A stretch of DNA of 64,000 nucleotides from Gaiellasilicea sp963811885 (GTDB taxonomy: Bacteria > Actinomycetota > Thermoleophilia > Gaiellales > Gaiellaceae), in NCBI GenBank assembly GCA_963811885.1, contig CAWETB010000002.1, forward strand, positions 248,001 to 312,000, in the 5' to 3' direction. Under the pieces are notes generated by a model. That model did no database searches, was not told where the DNA came from, and was given only the letters and a program-made list of their open reading frames with translations. Made by a program: the position numbers and the translations under genes. Numbering within the stretch: the stretch's first letter is position 1; the number at the start of each line of letters is the position of its first letter. Positions 16,653-25,981 of this stretch are shown piece after piece.

Positions 16653-18120
16653 ATGTCAGACACTGCGGCTCGCCTCGACGGCGGCGCAGGCTTCCTCGAG
16701 CGGCGCTTCCGCTTCTCTCAGCAAGGAACGACGCTCGGCCGGGACACCATGGCCGGGGTGACGACGTTCATCGTCATGTCGTACATCATCTTCGTCAATC
16801 CTCAGATCCTCAGCTTCGCCGGGATCGAGGGCCTCTCCGACATCGGGCTCCCCTTCAACCAGGTGCTCGCCGCGACCTGCCTCGTCGCCGGCGTGATGAC
16901 GATCCTGATGGGCCTCTACACGAACAAGGCCTACGCGATCGCGCCGGGCCTCGGGCTGAACGCGGTCGTCGCCTTCGGCCTCGTCGCCGGAGAAGGGCTG
17001 TCGTTCCCGGCGGCGATGGGCCTGGTCGTCGTCGAGGGGATCGCGGTCACGATCCTCGTGCTGACGGGCATGCGCGAGAAGATCATGGACGCGATCCCGC
17101 TCGACCTGAAGAAGGCGATCGCGATCGGGATCGGCCTCTTCATCGCGTTCATCGGCCTGACGAACGCCGGCGTGGTCGTCCGCGGCGCCGGGACACCCGT
17201 CGATCTCGCCCGCCTGACGACCTGGCCGATCGCGGTCACGTTCTTCGGGCTGTTCCTCACGATCGCGCTCCGCGCCCGCGGCGTCCGGGGCGACCTCCTG
17301 ATCGGGATCATCGTGACCACGATCCTCGCCACGGTCATCAACGAGGCGAGCAACAACGACGCCGGCTTCACCTCCGGCGCCTCCTGGCCGGGCGATGTCT
17401 ACGAGACGCCCGATCTCTCGCTGCTCGGCAACTTCAACTTCGACGCGTTCACGGAGCTGGCGCTGATCTCCGCGATCGTCTGGGCCTTCTCGCTCTTCCT
17501 CGCCGACTTCTTCGACACGATGGGCACGATCGTCGGCGTCGGGAAGCCCGCCGGCTACCTGGACGACGAGGGTCGCATGGAGGACATCCGCAAGCCGCTC
17601 CTCGTCGACTCGCTGGCGGCCGTGGCGGGCGGCGCGGCCTCGACGTCGTCGGCGACCACCTACATCGAGTCGGCGTCCGGCGTCGGCGTCGGCGGCAGGA
17701 CCGGGTGGGTCGCCGTCGTCGCGGGGGCGCTCTTCTTCCCGTTCATGTTCTTCGCGCCGATCATCGGCATGGTGCCGCCGCAGGCGACGGCGCCCGCCCT
17801 GATCCTCGTCGGCTTCCTGATGATGACGGCGCTGACCGAGGCCGAGGAGGACGCGGAGGGCATGCAGGACGGCCGCAAGCTCGCCGGGATCGACTTCACC
17901 GACCTCGCGGTCGGGATCGGCGCGGCGCTGACGATCATGATCATGCCGTTCACGTTCTCGATCACGGACGGGATCGGGATGGGCTTCCTCGGCCTTCACG
18001 GTCGCGCGCACGGCGCAGGGCCGCGCGAAGGACGTGCACCCGTTCATGTGGATCGCCTCGGCGATGTTCGTCCTCTACTTCCTGGTGCCGTTCCTCCAGG
18101 ACACGTTCGACTGGATCTGA
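16653..18120 (+). CDS. AzgA/PbuG-type purine permease, NCS2 family (one frameshift)
   Basis: About 488-residue membrane protein with roughly 12 hydrophobic segments that imports adenine, guanine or hypoxanthine in this family. Diagnostic stretches are TFIVMSYIIFVNPQIL, YAIAPGLGLNAVVAF, LADFFDTMGTIVGVG and SSATTYIESASGVGVGGRTG. At about 17995 one extra base breaks the frame; skipping it gives GFTVARTAQGRAKDVHPFMW and a clean end at TGA 18118-18120. The ATG at 16653 has GGAG seven bases upstream and is preferred over the GTG at 16638. No purine riboswitch fits in the 87-base upstream gap. Confidence 0.9.
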
Positions 18121-18141
18121 GCACTCTCGGCTCGGGCGCAC

Positions 18142-18147
18142 TACCCT
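18142..18147 (+). promoter_or_regulatory. -10 box, leaderless LiaF-like gene
   Basis: TACCCT ends seven bases before the GTG at 18155, so the transcript should begin at the start codon. Confidence 0.5.
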
Positions 18148-18154
18148 GCTGGTC

Positions 18155-18628
18155 GTGCGCCCGATCCGAGCACTCGCGCTGACGACCGTCGGCTCCGTCG
18201 CGGGGTTCATGGCGGCCGCGGCATTCGTCAAGCACGCTGTCCCGAGCCGCGGCGACGAGGAGAGCGACGAGCTCGGGCTGGTCGCCGTGTTCGACGGGAT
18301 CGACTTGACGAACCGAGCGGCGTCGTTCCGCGGCGGCTCGGTGCTCGCCTGGTACGGCGGCATCTCGCTCGACCTGCGCGAGGCGACCCTGGCGCCCGGC
18401 GCCCACCTCACGATCCACACACTCTTCGGCGGGGTCGCGATCCGAGTGCCGCCGGAGTGGCGTCTCGAATCGAACCTGCTGGCGCTCGCCGGCGGCGCCG
18501 ACGTTCGTCCTGGCACGGAAGACGCGGATGCGCCGACGCTGACGATTGACGGACGGGCGCTCTTCGGCGGGATCGCGATCGGCGCGAAGCTTCCGAACGA
18601 GGACGAGCCGGAGTCTGCAGACACGTAG
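18155..18628 (+). CDS. LiaF-like membrane-anchored protein (cell-wall stress response type)
   Basis: 157 residues from GTG 18155. One N-terminal membrane segment (ALALTTVGSVAGFMAAAAF) is followed by a beta-rich region with the repeating pattern seen in LiaF/DUF1707-type C-terminal domains: VAVFDGIDLT, VLAWYGGISLDLREA, HTLFGGVAIRVPPEW and RALFGGIAIGAK. In Firmicutes LiaF restrains a stress-sensing kinase. Here no liaRS pair is adjacent, so function is open. The stop TAG lies inside the -10 box of the next gene. Confidence 0.7.
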   Translation: MRPIRALALTTVGSVAGFMAAAAFVKHAVPSRGDEESDELGLVAVFDGIDLTNRAASFRGGSVLAWYGGISLDLREATLAPGAHLTIHTLFGGVAIRVPPEWRLESNLLALAGGADVRPGTEDADAPTLTIDGRALFGGIAIGAKLPNEDEPESADT

Positions 18629-18631
18629 GCT
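18626..18631 (+). promoter_or_regulatory. -10 box, leaderless amidase gene
   Basis: TAGGCT, whose first three bases are also the stop codon of the preceding gene, ends six bases before the GTG at 18638. Confidence 0.5.
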
Positions 18632-18637
18632 GGGCTC

Positions 18638-20031
18638 GTGGACGAGCTCTCGTTCCTCCCGGCGACCGAGCAGGCGCGCCTCGTCCGGGAGGGTGAGGTG
18701 TCGCCGGTCGAGCTCGTCGAGACCTACCTCGAGCGGATCGAGCGCCTCGACCCCGAGCTCGGCGCGTTCGTGACGGTCTGCGGCGAGCAGGCGCTCGCGG
18801 ATGCTCGTGAGAAGGCCGACGCTCCCGCCGAGACGCCCTTCCACGGCGTGCCGATCGCGTTCAAGGACCTCGACACGACGGCCGGGATCCGCACGACGTT
18901 CTCCAGCAAGCCGTTCGCGGAGAACGTCCCCGACTTCGACCTCGCGCACGTCGCCCGGACGCGCGCGGCCGGCTTCGTCGTCCTCGGCAAGACGAATACG
19001 CCCGAGTTCGGCACGACGGCCTTCACCGACTCGCCGCTGAACGGGCCCTGCCGAACGCCGTGGGACCTCGGCAGAAACGCAGGTGGCTCGAGCGGAGGCG
19101 CGGCGGCAGCCGTCGCGGCCGGGCTCGTTCCGATCGCGCAGGGCTCGGACGGCGGCGGCTCGATCCGGATCCCGGCCTCGTGCTGCGGGCTCTTCGGGAT
19201 CAAGGCATCACGCGGCCGCGTCTCGAACGCGCCGTTCGTGCCCGGCATCGGGCTCGGCACGGCCGGCGCCGATGGCGCGGACGACGCTGGACGCCGCTGC
19301 GTACCTCGACCTCGTCACCGGCTACGAGTGGGGCGACCCGTTCCCGGCCGCGCCGCCCGAGCGGCCGTACGTGGAGGAGATCGGCGTCGAGCCCGGCCGC
19401 CTCCGGATCGCCTTCACGACCGAGGCGCCGATCGAGACGGCCGTCGATCCCGCGTGCGTCGCCGCTGCCCGCGACGCCGCCGAGCTGCTCGCGTCGCTCG
19501 GGCACGACGTCGAGGAGGCTGCACCCGACTGGGGCGGCGAGGAGCTGATGGAGGACTTCCTGCCTGTCTGGCAGGCGATCCCGGCGCTCTACCCGATCGC
19601 CGACCCGACCGAGCTCTCGGTGCTGAACCAGTGGTATCTCGAGCGCGCGCTCGTCACGACGAGCCCGGTCTACGCGGGCGCGATCGGCCGGCTGCAGCTG
19701 CGAGCGCGCCGGATCGTCGTCGTTCTGGGCCGACTACGACCTGCTGCTGACCCCGACGCTGGCGCTGCCGCCCGTGCCGCTCGGGTGGGACACGGAGCCC
19801 GACGATCCCCGCGAGCAGTTCGACCGCGCCGCCGCATTCACGCCGTTCACGGCCGTGTTCAACGTCACCGGCCAGCCGGCCGTGTCATTGCCGTTGCACT
19901 GGACGGACGACGGGCTCCCGATCGGGGTTCAGCTCGTGGGGCCTCCGCTCGGCGAGGCGCTCCTCTTCCGGGTCTCGTCGCAGCTCGAGGCAGCGCGGCC
20001 GTGGCTCGCCCGACGGCCTCCTCACGCCTGA
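18638..20031 (+). CDS. Amidase, AS (GatA-like) family (two frameshifts)
   Basis: About 463 residues. Amidase-signature enzymes hydrolyse amides with a Ser-cisSer-Lys triad. The catalytic lysine lies in GVPIAFKDLD, and the Gly/Ser-rich loop with both serines in RNAGGSSGGAAAAVAAG and SDGGGSIRIPASCCGLFG. The C-terminal half holds DLLLTPTLALPPVPLGW and VFNVTGQPAVSLPLHW. Two apparent one-base insertions, near 19267 and 19721, interrupt the frame, and the span minus two is divisible by three. It is not the tRNA amidotransferase: no gatB or gatC is nearby and the family is broad, so the substrate is unknown. Confidence 0.85.
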
Positions 20032-20041
20032 CCGCAGAAAG

Positions 20042-20082
20042 AAGGACGTCCGGGACGGAGTGACCGCTCCGCGAACGTCCTT
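20042..20082. terminator. Bidirectional hairpin between convergent genes
   Basis: AAGGACGT (20042-20049) pairs with ACGTCCTT (20075-20082), with an inner stem CGGAG/CTCCG. It lies between the amidase (plus) and the SAM hydrolase operon end (minus). There is no long T-tract. A 12-bp palindrome CCGCAGCTGCGG follows at 20103-20114. Probable shared terminator. Confidence 0.6.
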
Positions 20083-20121
20083 GTGGGGCGGAGACTTACA
20101 GACCGCAGCTGCGGCTGCAAC

Positions 20122-20925
20122 CTAGATGCGGCCGACGTTGATCCGGACCGGCTGCCCGATGCGCGCGTGCAGCATCTCGGCCGCGTTGCCGCTGCTGATC
20201 GCGAGGGACATGTTCCGGTAGCTGTCCTCGTAGAGCATGATGTCGCCCGGCCGCGCGTCCGCGAACGTCCGCGCCGCGACGGCGTAGACCCGCTCGCCGC
20301 CGAGATCGAGCTCGACCTGCATCCCCGGCACGATCCCCACCTCGGTGACGTGGTCGCGCGTCAGGTTGAGGGCGACGTTGCCGAACGAGTCGACGTAGAG
20401 GATCGTCGCGATGATCCGGTCGGCGCGCAGCTCCGGCTGCGGCAGGTCGAGCCGCACGAGCGCGTCAGGGTCGAGCGGCGGCCCGAGCTCGCCGATCTCG
20501 ACTCCCGCGGCGAGGTGTGCCGCCGCAGGCGCGAAGAGGTCGCGGCCGTGGAAGGTGCGCGAGATCGACTCGAGCGCATACGCGGGGTTCGCGAGCTCGT
20601 GCGCAGCCTCGATTCCCGCCCGCTCGGCGGCCGGGATCAGCAGGCCGTTGTCGGGCCCGACGTAGTAGCGGCCATCCTGGTCGCGCAGCGCGAGGGCCCG
20701 GCGCGCGCCGCCGACACCGGGGTCGACGACCGCGAGGTGGCTCCCGACCGGCATGTACCGGATCGTGTTCGCGAGCACCAGCGCTCCCTGCAGGATCTGC
20801 TGCCGCGGGATCCCGTGGGTGATGTCGATGATCTGCGCATCCGGAGCGATCCGCTTGATCACGCCGTGGCAGGTGCCGACGAAGTCGTCCTGGAGCCCGA
20901 AGTCGCTCAGGAAGGTGACGAACAC
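20122..20925 (-). CDS. SAM hydroxide adenosyltransferase (DUF62 / SAM hydrolase)
   Basis: 267 residues of the fluorinase-like DUF62 family, whose common members split S-adenosylmethionine to adenosine and methionine with water. Conserved parts are TFLSDFGLQDDFVGTCHGVI, IDITHGIPRQ, LAVVDPGVGGARRALAL, YYVGPDNGLL and a C-terminal domain with LYVDSFGNVALNL. It is the last gene of the haem/ccm run, overlapping the hemD end by 19 bases. The GTG at 20925 is the first codon of the conserved N-terminus. A link to haem synthesis through SAM use is possible but inferred. Confidence 0.9.
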   Translation of the reverse strand: MFVTFLSDFGLQDDFVGTCHGVIKRIAPDAQIIDITHGIPRQQILQGALVLANTIRYMPVGSHLAVVDPGVGGARRALALRDQDGRYYVGPDNGLLIPAAERAGIEAAHELANPAYALESISRTFHGRDLFAPAAAHLAAGVEIGELGPPLDPDALVRLDLPQPELRADRIIATILYVDSFGNVALNLTRDHVTEVGIVPGMQVELDLGGERVYAVAARTFADARPGDIMLYEDSYRNMSLAISSGNAAEMLHARIGQPVRINVGRI

Positions 20926-21545
20926 GCGGCGGAGCCTATCGCCGCGAGCAGGCCCGCGACGTCGTGCGTCGACGCCTCGCGCACCACCTCGACACCGGCG
21001 TCTCGGGCCGCCTGCGTCGTCAACGGCCCGATGCTGATCGCCGGGATGTCGGAACCGAGACGGCCGAACGCCCGCGCCGCCGACGCCGACGCGAGCACGA
21101 CGAGGTCGCCGTCCGGAGCTTGCTGCGGCGTCAGCTCCCGCGTGCGGTACAGCGGCACGAAGTCCGCTCCGAGCTCGTCGATGAGCAGCCTGCGCGCTCC
21201 CTCGGCTCCCGCGAAGAGGACGCGTCCGGCCGGGCTGGGCATCTCCGCGAGCAGCCCTTCCTGGGTGGAGACGGCCGGCACGAGGTCGGCGCCGCCGAAG
21301 GCGTCAGCGGTCGCGCGGCCGATCGCGGCCACCCGCGACGGCGTCCCGGTCATCCGCCGCCGCAGCTCGCGCGCGCCGTTGACGCTCGTGACGATCACCC
21401 AGTCGTAGCCGGAGACGTCGACCGGCTCGTCCCCGAGCGGCTCGACCTCGAGCAGGGGGCAGTGGACGACCTCGTGCCGCAGCGCGACGAGCCCGCGGAT
21501 CAGCTCCTCCTCCTGACCCTGCGGCCGCGTCACGACGACCTTCAC
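20907..21545 (-). CDS. hemD: Uroporphyrinogen-III synthase
   Basis: 212 residues. HemD closes and inverts ring D of hydroxymethylbilane. It is poorly conserved as a family. The recognisable parts are the N-terminal VVVTRPQGQEEEL, the YDWVIVTSVNGARELRRRM stretch, AAIGRATADAF and the C-terminal ISIGPLTTQAARDAGV. Position directly after hemC supports the call. GTG at 21545 overlaps the hemC TGA as GTGA. Confidence 0.9.
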   Translation of the reverse strand: MKVVVTRPQGQEEELIRGLVALRHEVVHCPLLEVEPLGDEPVDVSGYDWVIVTSVNGARELRRRMTGTPSRVAAIGRATADAFGGADLVPAVSTQEGLLAEMPSPAGRVLFAGAEGARRLLIDELGADFVPLYRTRELTPQQAPDGDLVVLASASAARAFGRLGSDIPAISIGPLTTQAARDAGVEVVREASTHDVAGLLAAIGSAACSSPS

Positions 21546-22366
21546 GAGACGAACGAGAGCAGCTCGCGCGCGACGGCTTCGGGATCGACACCAGCGCGCC
21601 GCTCGATCCAGGCGCCGTCCTCGTCCGCGACGAGCGCGGTCAGCGAGGCGCCGTCGTGGAAGGCGGCCACGGGCGCGAGACAGCCGCCGCCGACCAGCGC
21701 GACACAGCGCCGTTCCGCCTCGACCCGCCGTCGCGTCTCGGCATCGTCGGCGGCGGCGACCAGCGCCTCCTCGCCGGCGCGCACCTGCAGCGCAAGCGAC
21801 CCCTGCCCCGCCTCGGGCAGCAGCTCGTCGGGGTCGAAGCGGCGGCCGATCTCGGCGTCGAGGCCGAGCCGGTCGAGCCCGCACGCGGCCAGCACGACCG
21901 CGTCGAGTCCCCGCTCGCCGCGCTTGCGCAGCCGCGTGTCGATGTTCCCGCGCAGCGGCTCGATCGAGAGCGTCGGCTCGAGCGCGAGCAGCTGCGCGCG
22001 GCGACGGACCGACGCCGTCCCGACGCGCATTCCCGGCCGGAGCTCGCTCGCTCCGCAGAGCGCGTCCCGCGGATCCTCGCGCGGCGGATAGGCGCCGACG
22101 ACGAGCCCCTCGGGGTCGACCGACGTCATGTCCTTGGCGGAGTGGACGGCGACGTCGATCCGGTTCTCGAGCAACGCCTCCTCGAGCTCCTTGACGAAGA
22201 CACCGCGCGAGCCGATCTCGCCGAAGGGCTTCGTGCGATCGCGGTCGCCCGCGGTCGTGATCGGCACCAGCGCGATCTCTATCCCGGGCGCACGGAGCCT
22301 TTCGGCCGCCTGCTCCGCCTGGGTGAGCGCGAGCCTACTGCCGCGGGAACCGACGCGGATGAGCAC
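21542..22366 (-). CDS. hemC: Hydroxymethylbilane synthase (porphobilinogen deaminase)
   Basis: 274 residues. Polymerises four porphobilinogens. Present are RVGSRGSRLALTQAEQ, VHSAKDMTS, GTASVRRRAQLLAL, LRGNIDTRLRK and LPEAGQGSLALQVR, plus the dipyrromethane-attachment cysteine in VGGGCLAPVAAF. GTG at 22366 begins LIRVGSRGSR; a longer frame upstream has no homology. A 126-base gap separates it from hemA, the only sizeable gap in this operon. That gap contains no obvious promoter or hairpin that I can defend. Confidence 0.94.
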   Translation of the reverse strand: MLIRVGSRGSRLALTQAEQAAERLRAPGIEIALVPITTAGDRDRTKPFGEIGSRGVFVKELEEALLENRIDVAVHSAKDMTSVDPEGLVVGAYPPREDPRDALCGASELRPGMRVGTASVRRRAQLLALEPTLSIEPLRGNIDTRLRKRGERGLDAVVLAACGLDRLGLDAEIGRRFDPDELLPEAGQGSLALQVRAGEEALVAAADDAETRRRVEAERRCVALVGGGCLAPVAAFHDGASLTALVADEDGAWIERRAGVDPEAVARELLSFVS

Positions 22367-22492
22367 AGCTTCGCCGCGACGCGGGCCTCGACTCACCGCA
22401 GCCGCGCACCCCGGTCGCACTGGTCGGCCGGATCCGCACGAACGCGGTCGGCACCTGCAGCGGTAGTGGGCGGCCGGTCAGAAAACGTGTGT

Positions 22493-23733
22493 TCAACGCC
22501 GCCGCTCCTCCTCTTCGAGCCCGAACAGATGCCTCACGACGTCAGCATAGACCACCCCATCGGCTGCCGCGGCGGCCTCTTTCATGCGGATCGTGGGCAG
22601 GTGCAGGAGCTTTGCGAGGATCTGCGAGGTCACCGACTCGACGTGCTTGCGCTCGCTCTCGGAGAGCCGGCCCGCCGGCACGTGCGAGCTCGCTGTCCCT
22701 GATCTCCTCGGCCAGGGCGCGCAGCGACGCGATCGTCGGCACGACGTCGAGCGACGCCTGCCAGTCACGGAAGCGGTCGGCCTCGTCGGCGACGAGCCGC
22801 TCGGCCCGCGCCGCCTCGGTGCGACGGCCGGAGAGCGTCTCGGTGACAACCGCCTCGAGATCGTCGACGTCGTAGAGGAAGCAGCCGTCGAGCTCGTTGA
22901 TCGCCGGATCGAGGTCGCGCGGGACCGCGAGGTCGACCAGCAGCAGCGGCCGTCCCTTGCGGGCTCGAAGCGCCGACGCCACGACCTCGCGCGTGAGCAC
23001 GTGATCGGAGGCGCTCGTCGCCGAGACGACGACGTCGGCTTGCTCGAGCTCCGTGCCGATCCCCGCGAGCTCGATCGCCTGCGCGCCCAGTCGCTGGGCA
23101 AGCTCCTCGCCGTGCGCCAGCGTCCGGTTCGCGACGACGGCAACGTCCGCCCCGCGCGAGATCAGGTTCCGGCTGGTCGCCTCGCTCATCTTCCCCGCGC
23201 CGAGCACGAGCACGCGCCGCCCCGAGAGATCGTCGAAGACCTGCTGTGCAAGCGCGGCCGCTGCCGACGGCACCGACGCGGGGCTCTCGCTGATCGCCGT
23301 CTCGAGCCGGACGCGGCGGCCGGCGTGCAGCGCCTGCCGGAAGAGCTTGTCGAGGAACGGCCCGGGCGAGCCCGACCTCGAAGGCGGTCCGCACCTGGCC
23401 GAGAATCTCGCCCTCGCCGGGGACGAGCGAGTCGAGCCCGGCGGCGACGCGGAAGAGGTGCAGCGCCGCGGCCTCGTCGCGGAGACGGTAGAGCGCGGCG
23501 GTCAGATCGGCGCCACGGTCGCCGGCGAGCTCCGCGAGCGTCCCGACCGCGAGCTCCTCCGCGTGCTCCTCGTGCGCAAGGTAGAGCTCGGTGCGATTGC
23601 AGGTGGAGAGCACGATCGCCTCGCCTTCGAGCCGCTCCGCCAGGGCACGGCAGGCCTCGACGTCGAGCGCGACACGCTCGCGCAGCTCGATCGGCGCCTT
23701 GTGGTGCGACACACCTGCCAGCGTCAGCTTCAT
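22493..23733 (-). CDS. hemA: Glutamyl-tRNA reductase (two frameshifts)
   Basis: About 412 residues, first committed step of C5-pathway haem synthesis. The catalytic cysteine is in LSTCNRTELYLA, with GVSHHKAPIELRE before it and the EGEILGQVRTAFE region after. The NADPH domain has VLVLGAGKMSEATSRNLISRG and LLLVDLAVPRDLDP. Apparent single-base insertions near 23363 and 22685 break the frame. Removing them gives LDKLFRQALHAGRRVRLET and SESERKHVESVTSQILAKLL, both family-like. ATG at 23733 overlaps the hemX stop (ATGA). Confidence 0.93.
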
Positions 23734-24500
23734 GCGGCGAAGTGGGTCAGGGGGAGGACGATCGCGACGAGCGCGAAGCCGGCCAGGTTCAGGAGCGCCG
23801 CGCGGCGGCCGCGCCAGCCCTCGTGTCGGAGCACGAGCAGGGCCGCGTACGTCGCCAGGATCAGGAACGTGACCACCATCGCCGCGTCGAGATCGCCGCG
23901 CTCGAAGCTGGCCGCGCCGACGCCGATCCCGAATGTGAGGACGACGAGCGAGCCGAGCACGGTGCGCGCGGCGAGCCGGTCGAGCGCGTCGAGCGCCGGC
24001 ATCCGGACGCGCAGGACGCTGCGCTCGTGCCGCTTCAGCCGCCGCTCGTGCCAGAGGTAGAGCGAGGCCATCCCGGCCGCGAGCAGCAGGCCGGCGAAGC
24101 CGGCCAGCATCAGGACGACATGCAGCGCCAGGACGACGCCGGAGCGGTCACCCTGGTCGAAGGCGGTCCCGCCGCCCGCCCAGGCGAGCGCCAGCAGCAC
24201 GGCGGCGACGGGCATCACCGTCAAGCCGAGCAGCCGGTAGCGGGGCGTGCAGCCCCAGATCAGGTACGCGCCGACGACGAGCCAGACGAAGAGGTTGAGC
24301 GCGCCGGCCCACGTCCCCCACGGAAACCCGTCGGCCGACAGCCCCTGCCCGACGAGCAGCGCGGTCTGCGCCAGCCAGCCGAGCCGGACGCCCCAGGTGG
24401 CGAGTCGGCCCGCGAGCCCCGGCCCGCGCAGCTCGCCCGCGTAGGCGAAAGCCGCCTCACCGTAGGCGAGCAGCGCCGGGACGACGAGGAACTCAGCCAC
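23730..24500 (-). CDS. HemX/CcsA-type cytochrome c assembly membrane protein
   Basis: 256 residues with eight hydrophobic segments and the middle stretch GVVLALHVVLMLAGFAGLLL followed by ASLYLWHERRLKRHE, as in HemX and the CcsA/ResC superfamily. In Bacillus HemX lowers HemA levels; here the gene sits directly before hemA with an ATGA overlap. GTG at 24500 begins six bases after the ccmD stop. A role either in haem delivery or in HemA control is possible; the sequence does not separate them. Confidence 0.8.
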   Translation of the reverse strand: MAEFLVVPALLAYGEAAFAYAGELRGPGLAGRLATWGVRLGWLAQTALLVGQGLSADGFPWGTWAGALNLFVWLVVGAYLIWGCTPRYRLLGLTVMPVAAVLLALAWAGGGTAFDQGDRSGVVLALHVVLMLAGFAGLLLAAGMASLYLWHERRLKRHERSVLRVRMPALDALDRLAARTVLGSLVVLTFGIGVGAASFERGDLDAAMVVTFLILATYAALLVLRHEGWRGRRAALLNLAGFALVAIVLPLTHFAA

Positions 24501-24505
24501 CGCAG

Positions 24506-24661
24506 TCAGCCAACATTGTCTCGGCGCTGCCGCGCCAGCTCCGCGAGCTCGGCGGTGTCGCGCTCGAGCCGCGAGAGCTTGGCGGCGATGATCGCGACGT
24601 AGACGAGCAGGGTCACGAACACGACCCCGTAGGCCGCGACGACGTAATCGCTCTGGCTCAT
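24506..24661 (-). CDS. ccmD: CcmD-like haem exporter subunit
   Basis: 51 residues, ATG 24661, overlapping the ccmC stop as ATGA. One N-terminal membrane helix (VVAAYGVVFVTLLVYVAIIA) is followed by a charged helix (KLSRLERDTAELAELARQRR). This size, topology and position directly after ccmC match CcmD, which stabilises the CcmABC-CcmE interaction. Sequence identity in this family is low, so the call rests on shape and context. Confidence 0.75.
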   Translation of the reverse strand: MSQSDYVVAAYGVVFVTLLVYVAIIAAKLSRLERDTAELAELARQRRDNVG

Positions 24662-25365
24662 GCCGTCAGTATCTCCCGGAGCTCACGCAGGTTCGCGTCG
24701 AGCCGCTTCCCGAGCAGCTCGACCCGGTAGAGCGTGTAGGCGACCATCGTGATCGCGAGCCAGCAGACGCAGAAGGCGAAGAACATCGACCCCGTCATCT
24801 GCGGCCCGTCGCGCGTGAACGTCGTCGGATGGATGAAGTCCTCGGCGAGGCGGATCGCGAAGAAGCTGACCGGGATCAGGGCGACGCCGAAGAGCGCGTA
24901 GACGGCCGACAGGTTCGCCCGCCGCGGTCCCTCCTCGATCGAGAAGCGAAGCATGAAGTAGGCCGAGTAGAAGAGGAAGAGGACGAGGAAGAGCACGAGC
25001 TGGTTCGAGTCCCAGACCCACCAGTGGCCCCACGAGGCCTTGGCCCAGATCGACCCGGTCGCGAGCGTCAGCGCCCCGAAGATCGTGCCCTGGTGGATGG
25101 CGACGTAGCTCTCGAGGTCGTAGTGCTCGTCGCCCTTCCAGAGCAGCCGCAGCGCCTTCCACGCGCCCCAGCCGAAGCAGGCATACGCGGTCAGCGCGAT
25201 CGGGACGTGGAAGTAGAAGATCTTCTGCGAGATGCCCTGATCGGCGTCCTCGGGGGCGACCCAGAACGCGAAGACGATCGCCAGCCCGACGAGCGCTGCG
25301 GAGAGCGCCGCGAGCGCCGGAACCGAGACGAGAGAGACCCTGCTATTCGGAGACGACGTACTCAA
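24658..25365 (-). CDS. ccmC: Haem exporter CcmC
   Basis: 235-residue membrane protein that presents haem to CcmE in system I cytochrome c maturation. The tryptophan-rich WWD motif is SWGHWWVWDSNQ, and the histidine-bearing loops are YFHVPIALTAYACF and SYVAIHQGTIFG. The start must be TTG at 25365, because no ATG or GTG keeps the first helix in frame. It overlaps ccmB by 23 bases. Length is typical. Confidence 0.92.
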   Translation of the reverse strand: MSTSSPNSRVSLVSVPALAALSAALVGLAIVFAFWVAPEDADQGISQKIFYFHVPIALTAYACFGWGAWKALRLLWKGDEHYDLESYVAIHQGTIFGALTLATGSIWAKASWGHWWVWDSNQLVLFLVLFLFYSAYFMLRFSIEEGPRRANLSAVYALFGVALIPVSFFAIRLAEDFIHPTTFTRDGPQMTGSMFFAFCVCWLAITMVAYTLYRVELLGKRLDANLRELREILTA

Positions 25366-25981
25366 AGGACGCCCAGCACAGTATCGCGAAGACCGCGTCG
25401 TACAGACCGAGAAACAGGAGGTAGCGGCCGGGGTCGGTCGAGACGCTCGAGCCGACACCGCCGACGACGAGCGGGATCGCGAGCGGCAGGAAGAGCAGCG
25501 GCAGGATCAGCTCGCGCGTGCGGCTCGCCGCCGCCATCGCCGCGAGCAGCGTCCCGACGGCGCAGATGCCGACGTTCGCGAGCAGCACGCCGAGGACGGC
25601 CTCCGCCTGCAGCGGCGAGAAGAAGAGCGCGAACGCCGGCAGGGCGACGAGCTCGATCAGGGCCAGGAAGACGAAGACCGCCGCGGACTTGCCGAGCCAG
25701 ATCGCGCTTCGGTCCGATGGGGCAAGCACGAGCCCTTCCAGCGCGCCGCCCTCGCGCTCCGGCGCCCAGGCGCGGGCCAGCCCCAGCAGCGCGGTGAACA
25801 CGAGCGCAACCCAGAGGAGGCCCTGCGCCGCGACCTCGTCGGCGCCGGTCGGCAGCGCGAAGTGGAAGACGACGAGCGTCGAGAGGACGAAGAGCAGCAT
25901 CGCCGGCAGCGTGTCGCGTGCGCGCAGCTCGAGCCGCAGATCCTTGCGCGCGAGCGCGGCGACGTCGGCGAGGTAGTTCAC
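25343..25981 (-). CDS. ccmB: Haem exporter CcmB
   Basis: 212-residue ABC permease with six hydrophobic segments. The N-terminal LARKDLRLELRARDTLPAML and the following PEREGGALEGLVLAPSDRS are the hallmark of CcmB. GTG at 25981 overlaps the ccmA TGA as GTGA. It pairs with CcmA. Confidence 0.93.
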   Translation of the reverse strand: MNYLADVAALARKDLRLELRARDTLPAMLLFVLSTLVVFHFALPTGADEVAAQGLLWVALVFTALLGLARAWAPEREGGALEGLVLAPSDRSAIWLGKSAAVFVFLALIELVALPAFALFFSPLQAEAVLGVLLANVGICAVGTLLAAMAAASRTRELILPLLFLPLAIPLVVGGVGSSVSTDPGRYLLFLGLYDAVFAILCWASFEYVVSE

